Source: Rhodobacterales bacterium
Lineage (GTDB): Bacteria > Pseudomonadota > Alphaproteobacteria > Rhodobacterales > Rhodobacteraceae
Assembly (NCBI GenBank): GCA_025362795.1
Contig: JANYFE010000014.1
Coordinates: 1-64,000 of the forward strand
DNA length: 64,000 nt
Reading direction: 5' to 3'
Part shown: positions 16,989 to 25,027 of the stretch, one piece after another
Layout: the number at the start of each line of letters is the position of its first letter
Position numbering within the stretch: position 1 is the stretch's first letter
Made by a program: the position numbers and the translations under genes
The notes under the pieces: generated by a model
Told to the model about the DNA's origin: nothing
The model's database searches: none
Seen by the model: the letters and a program-made list of their open reading frames with translations, nothing else

Positions 16989-17329
16989 CAGGCCCGGCGA
17001 AGGTCCGCAATCGCCGCCGCGCCGACCAACGCGCCGCTGGGCTGATTCTTTTGGGGCGAAATCGGCCCGGCCACGGTAACGGACAGGGTGAAATTGCGGA
17101 GTTTACCGCTGCTTCCCCGACCAACACTCAGGGCACCAAGCAAATTTTCTTACGGTTGCCCTGTTGAGTCTCATGCAATAATATTGTTTTATAACAATAA
17201 TTTAGCCTGCGCATTTACGGCTTGTTATTCCCTATCAAACCCCTGTTTTTGCCTAGCCCGCCCCTTGGTCCCATGTGTTGTTGCAGGAAAACGGCCAACT
17301 GATGGTCGCCCCACCCGAAAGGAACCAAC
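16989..17329. other. Intergenic region, 341 nt, with an AT-rich core
   Basis: I see no supported gene in this stretch. The first 110 nt are GC-rich without a clear terminator. Bases about 17140-17240 are strikingly AT-rich compared with the window and contain the inverted repeat at 17182-17199. A purine-rich ribosome site (GAAAGGA, ending 7 nt before ATG 17330) closes the region. It is most easily read as the control region of the secreted protein gene downstream. Confidence 0.6.
17182..17199. promoter_or_regulatory. 7-bp inverted repeat in the AT-rich island, possible operator
   Basis: TATTGTT and AACAATA flank TTAT. The repeat lies about 130 nt upstream of the ATG at 17330 in a strongly AT-biased patch, a common setting for a regulator or nucleoid-protein site. 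No regulator is identified. Confidence 0.35.
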
Positions 17330-17842
17330 ATGCTGCCCGTCATGTTCACCAACACCAAACGGAATATCATCGCCGGCCTCACGGCTGTGGCAGTACTTGC
17401 CAGCGGTGCCGCCCCTGCTCTGGCTTGGGGCCAGCGCGAACAGGATTTCACAAAGGGCGTCATCGCCACTGTCCTGTTGGGTCAGCTGCTGAACCAGGCG
17501 CACCGTCCGCCGGTCTATCAGCCGCCGATCTATCAGCCGCGCCCGCCAGTCTATCGGCCGCCCGTCTATCATCAGCCGCGCCCGCCGGTCTATTATCCGC
17601 CGGTGCAGCCCAGCGTCTACAACACGCCCACCGCACAGGCTTTCGCCAGCTATACGCTGAACGAACGCCGCCGCATTCAGTCCACCCTGTCGGCCTATGG
17701 CTATTACAGAGGCTCGATCGACGGTTCTTTCGGCCCGGCCACCTATAATGCGGTCGCGGCTTATGCCCAGCAAACCCACCGTCTGGCGATGCTGGACACC
17801 CGGGGCGGGGCTTATGGGTTTCTGGACGGCCTGCTGTTCTGA
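17330..17842 (+). CDS. Secreted peptidoglycan-binding protein with Pro/Tyr-rich repeats
   Basis: A 170-residue protein with a signal peptide (positively charged NTKRN, hydrophobic core, cleavage after APALA near residue 32). Residues about 58-96 are a repeated Pro/Tyr/Val/Gln stretch built on PPVY and PPIY units separated by QP or RP. The C-terminal 60 residues match the PG_binding_1 fold (RRIQSTLSAYGYYRGSIDGSFGP then A-YAQQ), a peptidoglycan-binding three-helix module. It likely acts in the periplasm or wall. GAAAGGA lies 7 nt before the ATG. The three hairpins downstream end its transcript. Confidence 0.8.
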   Translation: MLPVMFTNTKRNIIAGLTAVAVLASGAAPALAWGQREQDFTKGVIATVLLGQLLNQAHRPPVYQPPIYQPRPPVYRPPVYHQPRPPVYYPPVQPSVYNTPTAQAFASYTLNERRRIQSTLSAYGYYRGSIDGSFGPATYNAVAAYAQQTHRLAMLDTRGGAYGFLDGLLF

Positions 17843-17866
17843 TCCCCCTCAGGCAGGCGTTCGGAG

Positions 17867-17894
17867 GGCGGAGGTGGACAGGCCCACCTCCGCC
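17867..17894 (+). terminator. Hairpin 1 after the secreted protein gene
   Basis: GGCGGAGGTGG pairs with CCACCTCCGCC across a 6-nt loop, 25 nt beyond the stop. The stem is 11 perfect pairs but no T-run follows, so it may be an attenuating or RNA-stabilising hairpin rather than a full terminator. Confidence 0.6.
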
Positions 17895-17902
17895 AAGTTC
17901 TA

Positions 17903-17931
17903 CCCCGCGATCCGGTTTTAGGGTCGCGGGG
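17903..17931 (+). other. Hairpin 2 between the terminators
   Basis: CCCCGCGA pairs with TCGCGGGG around a 13-nt loop that contains TTTTA. It lies 9 nt after hairpin 1. No ORF is present. Its position between two similar hairpins suggests a structured RNA, but this is inference. Confidence 0.5.
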
Positions 17932-18002
17932 TGGCGTGCAGCCCGTGTATTAGGGTTGCAGGATTTTTAACGATACCGGCCGGTTTATCAAGTCCGGTCT
18001 AA

Positions 18003-18040
18003 GGCGGAGGCGGTCAAACCCGTCTCCGCCATTTTATTTT
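18003..18040 (+). terminator. Rho-independent terminator before the sigma factor gene
   Basis: GGCGGAGGCGG pairs with CCCGTCTCCGCC (one mismatch) and is followed by ATTTTATTTT. It resembles hairpin 1 in sequence (GGCGGAGG and CTCCGCCA in both), implying duplication. The T-rich tail makes this the most convincing terminator of the three. Confidence 0.8.
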
Positions 18041-18097
18041 GCGCCACCGCCGATTGCGCCCAAGGATTGCCCCCCGGCCCGCGTCTCAGTTAGCGTG

Positions 18098-18640
18098 ATG
18101 CTGATGGAAACGCCTGACGAGACTTTGGCCACCGCTGCCGCCACGGGCGACCGCACTGCCTTTGGCGTGCTGGTGCAGCGGTATTATGACCGGATCTTCG
18201 GGCTGGCCTGCCGGCTGACCGGCAACCGGACCGAGGCGCAGGATCTGACGCAGGACATCTGCGCCGCCTTGCCCGCCAAACTGCAGGGCTGGCGCGGCGA
18301 GGCGCGGTTTTCAACGTGGATTTACCGGGTCGTGGTCAACGCCACCCACGATATGCGCCGCCGTCAGGCCACCCGGTCCCGCGCCGCGCAGGGCTGGGGC
18401 GACTGGGAAATCGCGCGGCAGGATGAGATTGCGACACAGGCCGAGGCGCTGGACTGGCTGACGCTGGCCATGCGGCGTCTGTCGCCCGAACTGCGCGACA
18501 CAATCGCTTTGGTTCTGGGTGAGGAATTGACGCAGGCGCAGGCGGGCGAAGTTCTGGGCGTGTCCGAGGGCACCGTGGCCTGGCGGATGTCCGAAGTGAA
18601 AAAGCGTTTGCGCGTGATGGCGGCGGAGGATGCGAAATGA
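18098..18640 (+). CDS. ECF-type RNA polymerase sigma factor
   Basis: A 180-residue sigma-70 family protein of the ECF type, with region 2 (FGVLVQRYYDRIFGLACRL, then DLTQDIC) and region 4 (LTQAQAGEVLGVSEGTVAW then MSEVKKRLR). It would redirect RNA polymerase to a small set of promoters. The start is uncertain among GTG 18095, ATG 18098 and ATG 18104, since none has a clear Shine-Dalgarno sequence. The stop overlaps the start of the VWA gene by 4 nt. That neighbour has the layout of an anti-sigma factor at its N-terminus, so the pair probably forms a regulatory switch. Confidence 0.92.
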   Translation: MLMETPDETLATAAATGDRTAFGVLVQRYYDRIFGLACRLTGNRTEAQDLTQDICAALPAKLQGWRGEARFSTWIYRVVVNATHDMRRRQATRSRAAQGWGDWEIARQDEIATQAEALDWLTLAMRRLSPELRDTIALVLGEELTQAQAGEVLGVSEGTVAWRMSEVKKRLRVMAAEDAK

Positions 18641-20877
18641 GTGATGAGCTTGACGCCCTGAAAGCCGCACTGAGGGCCACACCCGCGCCAGACCCAGCCG
18701 CCAAAGCCGCCGCAGTTGCGCTGGCGATGGAAAATTTCGACCGGCTCCAAGGATCGACGGTTGCGCCGCGTCTATCTCGGGACCGCCCAGCAAGGGCGGG
18801 GTTCCTGAACGGAGTGCGCAAGATGCTTAGCCCCCTGACCACCCGCCCGATGCTGACCGCCACCACCTCTGTCGCGGCCCTGTGCATCGGCCTGTTTGTT
18901 GTGCTGCCCCAGGTGCAGCACGCAAAGTTGCCGGTGCAAAAGCCCGATCTGACCTCGACCGCCCCACAGCAACCGACCGCCATGGCGAACGGCCCCAAAG
19001 GCGCGGAAACCGGCCTTGGCCGTGCAGATGGTACCGTTGCCACCAACGCGCCGACCCCGCCCGCGACGTTGACGGAAGACCGCGCTGCGGTGGCAGACAC
19101 GCGCGACAGGGCCGCCGAACCCGCGCCTGCGCGACCGGAGGCGGACAAACTGGCGGGTGGCGCGGCGGCCGGCCAACTGCCGTCAGCCCAGTCCGAGGCG
19201 TCGATTGTCGCATCCGACAAGGCTGAGGCGGAGGCGGCGGCGATCAGCGGCAGCCGTCAACTTGCCCAATCAGATGCGGCCACCGCCCCCAAGACATCGC
19301 AACCGATGGCCGATATGCCAGCGCCTGACCAAGGCAGTGATTACAAAATGAGCGGTCAGGTCATCGGTCTGACCGCACCCGCCGCGCCGCCCAGCCCGAC
19401 CAATCGCGCGATGACCTCCGGTGCCGCTCTGTCCGATGCGTTCGTTGCCAGCCAGTTCGAATTGCCGCTGGTGCAACCCGAACCCAACACCGAGGCGTTC
19501 AACACCGCCGCCGCCAATCCGGTGCATGTCACCGCCGAAGAGCCGGTTTCGACCTTCTCGGTCGATGTCGATACCGCGTCCTATGCCGTGATCCGCTCCA
19601 GCCTGAACGCCGGGCAATTGCCGCCGCCCGAAGCGGTGCGGATCGAGGAGATGGTGAATTATTTCCCCTACAACTATCCCGCACCCGAGGCGGGTGGTGC
19701 GCCCTTTACCGATACCGTCACCGTGATGCCGACGCCGTGGAACCCGAACACCCGGCTGGTGCATATCGCGCTGCAAGGCCGGATGCCTGCGACCCAGGAC
19801 CGCCCGCCCTTGAACCTGGTGTTTCTGATCGACACCTCGGGGTCGATGGAGGATGCGAACAAACTGCCGCTGTTGAAACAGTCGCTGTCGCTGATGCTGG
19901 CCAAGTTGCGGCCAGAGGACCGGATTGCGATTGTCGCCTATGCGGGGTCTGCGGGGGAGGTTTTGCCGCCGACCGCCGCGTCTGACCGCAACGCCATTCT
20001 GAATGCGCTGAACAATTTGTCGGCGGGCGGGTCTACTGCGGGGGCCGAGGGATTGGCACTCGCCTATCAAATCGCGGGCGAGATGAAGGGCGACGGCAAG
20101 GTATCCCGTGTGCTGCTGGCGACCGATGGCGATTTCAACGTCGGTATTTCTGACCCCGAGGCGTTGAAGACCTTTGTCGCCAAGGAACGCGAGAGCGGCA
20201 CTTATCTGTCCGTCCTGGGCTTTGGTCGCGGTAATCTGGACGATGCCACGATGCAGACCCTGGCCCAGAACGGCAACGGCACCGCCAGTTACATCGACAC
20301 GCTGGCGGAGGCCCAAAAGGTGCTGGTCGATCAGTTAACCGGCGCGCTGTTCCCGATTGCCGATGACGTGAAAATCCAGGTCGAATGGAACCCGGCGCAG
20401 GTCGCGGAATACCGGCTGATCGGCTATGAAACCCGGGCGCTGAAGCGCGAGGACTTCAACAACGACCGCATTGACGCGGGCGAGATTGGCGCGGGCCTGC
20501 AAGTGACCGCCCTTTATGAAGTGACTGCGCCGAACAGCCCTGCCCTGCTGAACGATCCGCTGCGCTATGGCACGGCACCGCTGGCGGGCACCTCTGGCGA
20601 ATTGGGCTTTCTGCGTCTGCGCTACAAAGACCCCGGCCAGTCGACGTCAAAGCTGATCGAAACGCCGATCACCGCCAAGGGTGACGCCAACGAAGACGCC
20701 CGCTTTGCCGCCGCGATTGCAGGCTTTGGCCAGTTGCTGGGGCATTCGGCCTATATCGGCATCTGGGGCTATGATCAGGCGATAGCCCTGGCCAGTGCCG
20801 CCCGTGGCTCCGACGAATTCGGCTACCGCGCCGAGGCCGTCACCCTGATGCGGCTGGCGCAAAGCCTGTCGCACTGA
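18637..20877 (+). CDS. Membrane VWA-domain protein (YfbK-like) with anti-sigma-like N-terminus
   Basis: A 746-residue protein. The N-terminal 70 residues are Ala-rich and cytoplasmic, as in anti-sigma factors, followed by a single span (about 73-91). A long low-complexity linker rich in Ala, Pro and Thr reaches about residue 290. Then come the von Willebrand region (FSVDVDTASYAVIRSSL and EEMVNYFPYNYP), a VWA domain with MIDAS motif DTSGSMEDA and DGDFNVG, and the DUF3520-type C-terminus. The VWA part should be periplasmic and bind a divalent metal. Coupling to the sigma factor gene suggests that it senses an envelope signal and restrains the sigma factor, which is inference. Confidence 0.85.
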   Translation: MSDELDALKAALRATPAPDPAAKAAAVALAMENFDRLQGSTVAPRLSRDRPARAGFLNGVRKMLSPLTTRPMLTATTSVAALCIGLFVVLPQVQHAKLPVQKPDLTSTAPQQPTAMANGPKGAETGLGRADGTVATNAPTPPATLTEDRAAVADTRDRAAEPAPARPEADKLAGGAAAGQLPSAQSEASIVASDKAEAEAAAISGSRQLAQSDAATAPKTSQPMADMPAPDQGSDYKMSGQVIGLTAPAAPPSPTNRAMTSGAALSDAFVASQFELPLVQPEPNTEAFNTAAANPVHVTAEEPVSTFSVDVDTASYAVIRSSLNAGQLPPPEAVRIEEMVNYFPYNYPAPEAGGAPFTDTVTVMPTPWNPNTRLVHIALQGRMPATQDRPPLNLVFLIDTSGSMEDANKLPLLKQSLSLMLAKLRPEDRIAIVAYAGSAGEVLPPTAASDRNAILNALNNLSAGGSTAGAEGLALAYQIAGEMKGDGKVSRVLLATDGDFNVGISDPEALKTFVAKERESGTYLSVLGFGRGNLDDATMQTLAQNGNGTASYIDTLAEAQKVLVDQLTGALFPIADDVKIQVEWNPAQVAEYRLIGYETRALKREDFNNDRIDAGEIGAGLQVTALYEVTAPNSPALLNDPLRYGTAPLAGTSGELGFLRLRYKDPGQSTSKLIETPITAKGDANEDARFAAAIAGFGQLLGHSAYIGIWGYDQAIALASAARGSDEFGYRAEAVTLMRLAQSLSH

Positions 20878-20883
20878 CGCAGC

Positions 20884-20913
20884 GCGGCCCCGAAGAACGC
20901 CTTTCGGGGCCGC
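20884..20913 (+). terminator. Hairpin after the VWA gene
   Basis: GCGGCCCCGAA pairs perfectly with TTCGGGGCCGC over an 8-nt loop, 6 nt after the stop codon. There is no T-run, so termination may need Rho or be partial. Confidence 0.6.
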
Positions 20914-20986
20914 AGCCTGCTGGCACGGTCTGCCTGGTGCCCCAAACTTTCTGGCCGCAGCCGCAAAAGGCGCGTTATGTTGCGGT

Positions 20987-22519
20987 ATGTCACAGGATCC
21001 GCTCGCCTTTGGCCCGTTCACGCTCGACCCCGCCCGCCGGACCCTGACCCGGGACGGCGTGACGACCGAACTGGGCCAGCGCGCCTGCGTCCTGTTGCAA
21101 ACGCTGCTGTGCGCCGACGGCAAACCCGTCACCAAGGCCACGCTGATGGATCAGGTCTGGCCCGACACGACGGTCGAAGAGGGCAACCTGACCGTTCAGA
21201 TCGCCCAGTTGCGCAAGCTCTTGGGGACGGGGCCGCAGGGGCAGGACTGGATCGTGACGGTGCCACGCCTCGGCTACCGGCTGATTTTGCCGCAAGCACT
21301 TACTACAGCCGTGAGTGACAGCCCAAGACCAGCTCTTGCCGTCCTGCCGTTCGTCAACCTCAGTGGCGACGCCGCGCAGGATTACTTTGCAGACGGAGTG
21401 GTCGAGGATATCATCACCGCCTTGTCGCGCTTCAAATCCTTCGCCGTCATCGCGCGCAATTCCAGCTTTACCTACAAGGGCCAGGCCGTCGATGTCCGGC
21501 AAGTGGGCCATGACCTTGGTGTGCGCTATGTGCTGGAAGGCAGTATCCGCCACGCCGACGCACGTTTGCGAATCTCGGCGCAACTGGTGGAATGCGAATA
21601 CGGCCAGCATATCTGGGCCGAGCATTTTGACGGCACGATCGACGCTGTGTTCGACTTTCAGGACCGCATTACCGAAAGCGTGGCGACGGTGGTTGAGCCA
21701 CATATCCAGAAGGCCGAACTTGAGCGCTCGCGCCGCGAACGGCCGGGCAGCATCGCGGCGTACGACCTTTATTTGCGTTCGCTGCCAAGGCTTTCGATGG
21801 AGACGCCGGCGGACAACGCGGAGGCCTTTGCCTTGTTGACCGAAGCTTTGATGCTGGAGCCTGACAACCCTGCTTTCCTGGCCATCGCTTCTTTCGCGAT
21901 AGGCCATAGAGATACTATGGGCTATCCGCCGATCGGCCCCAACGACCGCCTGAAATGCGCCGATCTGGCGCGTCGCGGCCTTGAACGTGCGGCGGGGGAT
22001 GCAACCGTGATTGCGCATTGCAGCATGGCCTTGCTTCACAACAACAAGGACTATGATCTGGCGATGGCAGCCATCCAGTCCGCCGTCGAGGCCAACCCCA
22101 ATGACCTGCTGGTGGTCAGCCGGGCGGGCATCGCGCACCTGCATTGCGGGAGCATCGCGGACTCGCTTTCGTATTTTCACCGCGCTTTCCGGCTCAGCCC
22201 CCGCGATCCGGGCGCCCATACTTCCCTAACTGGTATCGCGCATTGTCAGTTGGTCCTAGGCGACTACACCGCAGCGCTGGTCTGGGCCGCTCGCTCCCTG
22301 ACGCTCAGGCCAAATTATCAATGTACCTATTGGATGTTGATCGCAGCCAATGCCCAGCTTGGCCGAATGGACGAAGCACGAAAGTTTCTCGATGCGTTCC
22401 GCAAACTCGCTCCGGGCGTTACCATCGCCAGCATATGGGCCGGGCAACCGCAGAAAGACCCGAGCCGTTGCGCCGCCATTCTGGACGGGCTGCGGCTGGC
22501 GGGGTTGGCGGAAAGATGA
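20987..22519 (+). CDS. Winged-helix DNA-binding protein with TolB-like and TPR regions (copy 1)
   Basis: A 510-residue cytosolic protein. Residues 1-104 are an OmpR/CadC-type winged helix (TVEEGNLTVQIAQLRKLLG and TVPRLGYRL). Residues about 114-240 match the N-terminal region found beside adenylate cyclase and CadC-like regulators (LAVLPFVNLSGD, YFADGVVEDIITALSRF, LRISAQLVE). The rest is TPR-like helical repeats. No transmembrane segment is seen, unlike CadC. It probably regulates transcription in response to a bound ligand or protein. The ATG at 20987 lacks a clear Shine-Dalgarno sequence. It overlaps its paralogue downstream by 4 nt. Confidence 0.85.
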   Translation: MSQDPLAFGPFTLDPARRTLTRDGVTTELGQRACVLLQTLLCADGKPVTKATLMDQVWPDTTVEEGNLTVQIAQLRKLLGTGPQGQDWIVTVPRLGYRLILPQALTTAVSDSPRPALAVLPFVNLSGDAAQDYFADGVVEDIITALSRFKSFAVIARNSSFTYKGQAVDVRQVGHDLGVRYVLEGSIRHADARLRISAQLVECEYGQHIWAEHFDGTIDAVFDFQDRITESVATVVEPHIQKAELERSRRERPGSIAAYDLYLRSLPRLSMETPADNAEAFALLTEALMLEPDNPAFLAIASFAIGHRDTMGYPPIGPNDRLKCADLARRGLERAAGDATVIAHCSMALLHNNKDYDLAMAAIQSAVEANPNDLLVVSRAGIAHLHCGSIADSLSYFHRAFRLSPRDPGAHTSLTGIAHCQLVLGDYTAALVWAARSLTLRPNYQCTYWMLIAANAQLGRMDEARKFLDAFRKLAPGVTIASIWAGQPQKDPSRCAAILDGLRLAGLAER

Positions 22520-24042
22520 GCGACTTGCACATCTTCGGGCCGTTTCAGGTCGATCTCGGGCGCGGAATACTGCTGCGCGAGGGCCAGACGGTCGCGGTCG
22601 GTCAGCGCGGCATTGCCTTGTTGCTGGCCTTGGCCGCCGCGCAGGGCCAGACGGTGCCCAAAGCCGATCTGATGGAGGCGGGCTGGCCCGGTCTGGCGGT
22701 CGAAGAGGGCAACCTGACAGTGCAAATCGCCCAGTTGCGCAAGCTCTTGGGGACGGGGCCGCAGGGACAGGGCTGGATCGTGACGGTGCCGCGCCTCGGC
22801 TACCGGTTGATTTTGCCGCAGGTCTTGCCACCCGATCCAGAACCCGCCGGACGCCCCACGCTCGCCGTGCTGCCGTTCCAGAACCTGAGCGGTGAGGTGG
22901 AGGCCGATTACTTCGCCGATGGCATCGTTGCCGACATCATCACCGCGCTGTCACGCTTTCGCCAACTGGCCGTGGTGTCGCGCAATTCATCCTTTGTCTA
23001 CAAGGGCCGCGCGGTCGATACCCGCGAAGTTGCGCAGGCTTTGGGCGCGGGCTATCTGCTGGAAGGTTCGGTCCGCCGCGCCGGCGACCGCCTGCGCATC
23101 ACCGCGCAACTGGTCGAGGGTGGCAGCGGCGTCACCCTGTGGACCGATCGCTTTGACGGCAATCTGACCGAAATCTTCGATTTTCAGGACCGCATCACGG
23201 AAAGCGTGGCGACACTGGTTGCGCCGGCGATCGAGGCGACCGAGGTTGCCCGGTCGCGCAAGTTCCGCCCGCAAAGCGCCGCCAGTTACGATATCTATCT
23301 GCAGGCCCGGACCTTGCAGACAACCGAAACCGAACCGGACAACGCCATGGCCTATGCCATACTTACCGAGGTGCTGCGCCACGAGCCGGACAATGCCCTG
23401 ATCCTGTCACATGCCGCTTGGGCGCTGGAACATCGCCACACGATGGGCTGGCCGGGATTGACCGGCGATGATGTGCAGGCCTGCGTGGATTTCGCGCGAC
23501 GGGCGATCTGTCTGGGTGACGGAAATCCCTTGATCATGGCGCAATGTGCGGTGGCGCTGGTTCAGACCGGCAAGGAATACGACGCCGGGATGGCCGTGAT
23601 CCGCGACGCGGCGCGCAGCAACCCGAATGATCTGTATGTCATGGCCGCTGCCGGCGTTCTGACCCTGCATTGCGGCGATCTGGACGAGGCAGAAGGTTAT
23701 CTTCAGCGGTTTCTCAGGCTTGGCCCGAGCGACCCCGACGCAAGGTTTCCGCTGACGTCGCTCGGGATGCTTCACATCATGCGCGGCCAGTTCACCGAGG
23801 CGCTGCATTTTGCGGAACGTTCGCTGGTGGTCAACGACAGCTTCGATTGCACCTACTGGGTTTTGATTTCCGCGCATGGCCATCTGGGGCAAATCACCGA
23901 GGCGCAGGCGTTTGTCACCAAACTGCTGAACCTTGTGCCAGGTATAACATTGGCTCGCATTCGGGCCGGACAGCCGGTCCGCTATCCCGAGCGTTGCGGC
24001 CGGGTGCTGGCTGGCATGCGGCTGGCGGGCTTTCCGGAATAG
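22516..24042 (+). CDS. Winged-helix DNA-binding protein with TolB-like and TPR regions (copy 2)
   Basis: A 508-residue paralogue of the preceding gene with the same layout: winged helix (1-100), LAVLPFQNLSGE region (about 116-240), then TPR-like repeats to the end. The start ATG at 22516 overlaps the upstream TGA (ATGA). The block encoding the recognition helix and wing (22690-22815) is almost identical in DNA to the first copy, including silent positions, while the rest differs widely. This suggests gene conversion or strong constraint on DNA recognition. The two proteins probably bind the same sites and may form heterodimers, which is inference. Confidence 0.85.
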   Translation: MSDLHIFGPFQVDLGRGILLREGQTVAVGQRGIALLLALAAAQGQTVPKADLMEAGWPGLAVEEGNLTVQIAQLRKLLGTGPQGQGWIVTVPRLGYRLILPQVLPPDPEPAGRPTLAVLPFQNLSGEVEADYFADGIVADIITALSRFRQLAVVSRNSSFVYKGRAVDTREVAQALGAGYLLEGSVRRAGDRLRITAQLVEGGSGVTLWTDRFDGNLTEIFDFQDRITESVATLVAPAIEATEVARSRKFRPQSAASYDIYLQARTLQTTETEPDNAMAYAILTEVLRHEPDNALILSHAAWALEHRHTMGWPGLTGDDVQACVDFARRAICLGDGNPLIMAQCAVALVQTGKEYDAGMAVIRDAARSNPNDLYVMAAAGVLTLHCGDLDEAEGYLQRFLRLGPSDPDARFPLTSLGMLHIMRGQFTEALHFAERSLVVNDSFDCTYWVLISAHGHLGQITEAQAFVTKLLNLVPGITLARIRAGQPVRYPERCGRVLAGMRLAGFPE

Positions 24043-24156
24043 GCCGCCGCCCGAATTTGGAACTTTTTGGAAGTCTTGATCTGCGGCCACAGGACATGAA
24101 GCGCGTCACTGGCGCAATCTGATCCTCATCAAGTCACCCCAACAAGGATCACCGCC

Positions 24157-24384
24157 ATGCAAAGCACCCTGTCCATCCTGTCGCTGGAACAAGGCAAACT
24201 GACCCCGAAAGGTGAAACCGAGGCCGCGTATTTCGCCCGTTTCACACCCCGGCAACCCCGTTTTGCCGCCATGTCGATCTTCACCACCTTGCGCTGGTCC
24301 CGCCTGATGGCGCGCAAGGCCGACGCCGCCCCGGCAGCTGGAAGGGCGCAGAACGCCGCGCCCTTCCAGTTCACCGGTTCCTGA
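24157..24384 (+). CDS. Small hypothetical protein, 75 residues
   Basis: The ORF begins with ATG preceded by AACAAGGATCACC, a plausible ribosome-binding site. The product is basic and has no signal peptide or membrane span (MQSTLSILSLEQGKLTPKGE then TPRQPRFAAMSIFTTLRWSR). I do not recognise it. Its last third overlaps a perfect 12-bp hairpin (24338-24369), so either the gene carries a terminator inside its end or the translated ORF is incidental to a structured RNA. It is alone between the wHTH pair and hsp20, which is on the other strand. Confidence 0.5.
   Translation: MQSTLSILSLEQGKLTPKGETEAAYFARFTPRQPRFAAMSIFTTLRWSRLMARKADAAPAAGRAQNAAPFQFTGS
24338..24369 (+). terminator. Perfect 12-bp hairpin inside the small ORF
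   Basis: CTGGAAGGGCGC and GCGCCCTTCCAG flank an 8-nt loop. It lies 15 nt before the stop codon of the 75-residue ORF and has no T-run. It may terminate or stabilise the transcript from the plus strand. Confidence 0.5.
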
Positions 24385-24400
24385 ACATCCTGCAAGGGCT

Positions 24401-24422
24401 CCGGGGGATGCGAGATCCCCGG
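24401..24422. terminator. Hairpin between the convergent small ORF and hsp20
   Basis: CCGGGGGAT and ATCCCCGG form an 8-bp stem with one extra G and a short GCGAG loop. It lies between two convergent genes and may serve both. No T-run is visible. Confidence 0.45.
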
Positions 24423-24429
24423 TGTCCCG

Positions 24430-24897
24430 TCAGGCATCCAGCGTCTGCGCCGTCAGCACGTTGCCCTGCACATCGCTGGAACGGCCAATCTCGATCCGGC
24501 GGGGTTTCAGCGCCTCGGGCGTTTCGCGCACCAGATCAATGTGCAGCATGCCGTTTTCATGAGCGGCACCCGTCACACGCACATGGTCAGCCAGCGCAAA
24601 GCGGCGTTCAAAGGCGCGGGTGGCAATCCCCCGGTGCAGATAGGTTTTCTGCGGCGCGTCACTGCGCTTGGCCGACACCAGCAGGGCGCCGTCCTTGACT
24701 TCGACTGTCAGGTCATCCGGGCCGAATCCGGCCACGGCGATCGAGATGCGATAGGCATCTTCGGCGGTCTTTTCGATGTTGTAGGGCGGATAGGTCGGCT
24801 GTGCGACCTCGGTGGACAGGACGCGGTCCATCAGATCGGCGATCCGGTCAAAGCCAACGGTTGCACGGTAAAGCGGTGCGAAATCAAGTGTCTGCAT
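24430..24897 (-). CDS. Small heat-shock protein, Hsp20/IbpA family
   Basis: A 155-residue alpha-crystallin-type chaperone that holds unfolded proteins in large oligomers. The N-terminus (TVGFDRIADLMDR) and PPYNIEKTAEDAYRISIAVAG match the IbpA group, and the alpha-crystallin core runs from about 35 to 130 with GIATRAFERRFALADHV and NGMLHIDLVRE. The C-terminal region PRRIEIG carries the IxI-type motif for oligomer contacts. The ATG at 24897 has GAGGAGG nearby. A heat-shock-type promoter is visible upstream, so the gene is likely RpoH-dependent. Confidence 0.93.
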   Translation of the reverse strand: MQTLDFAPLYRATVGFDRIADLMDRVLSTEVAQPTYPPYNIEKTAEDAYRISIAVAGFGPDDLTVEVKDGALLVSAKRSDAPQKTYLHRGIATRAFERRFALADHVRVTGAAHENGMLHIDLVRETPEALKPRRIEIGRSSDVQGNVLTAQTLDA

Positions 24898-24989
24898 TGC
24901 ATCCTCCTCGGAGCGATGAAAGTGAACCCTCCCTCGTCGGGACGGGCGGTTACGATACCGGACCCAATATTGGCATCCGGCACAGCAAT

Positions 24990-25018
24990 ATCTGGGAACA
25001 GATCGCGGTGCTTTCAAG
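24990..25018 (-). promoter_or_regulatory. Sigma-32 (RpoH)-type promoter of hsp20
   Basis: On the minus strand CTTGAAA (25018-25012) is followed 14 nt later by TCCCAGAT (24997-24990), close to the sigma-32 consensus CTTGAAA and CCCCATNT. It places the start of transcription about 85 nt before the hsp20 ATG, leaving a leader that could hold a thermosensor. Confidence 0.65.
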
Positions 25019-25027
25019 GCCCGAACG

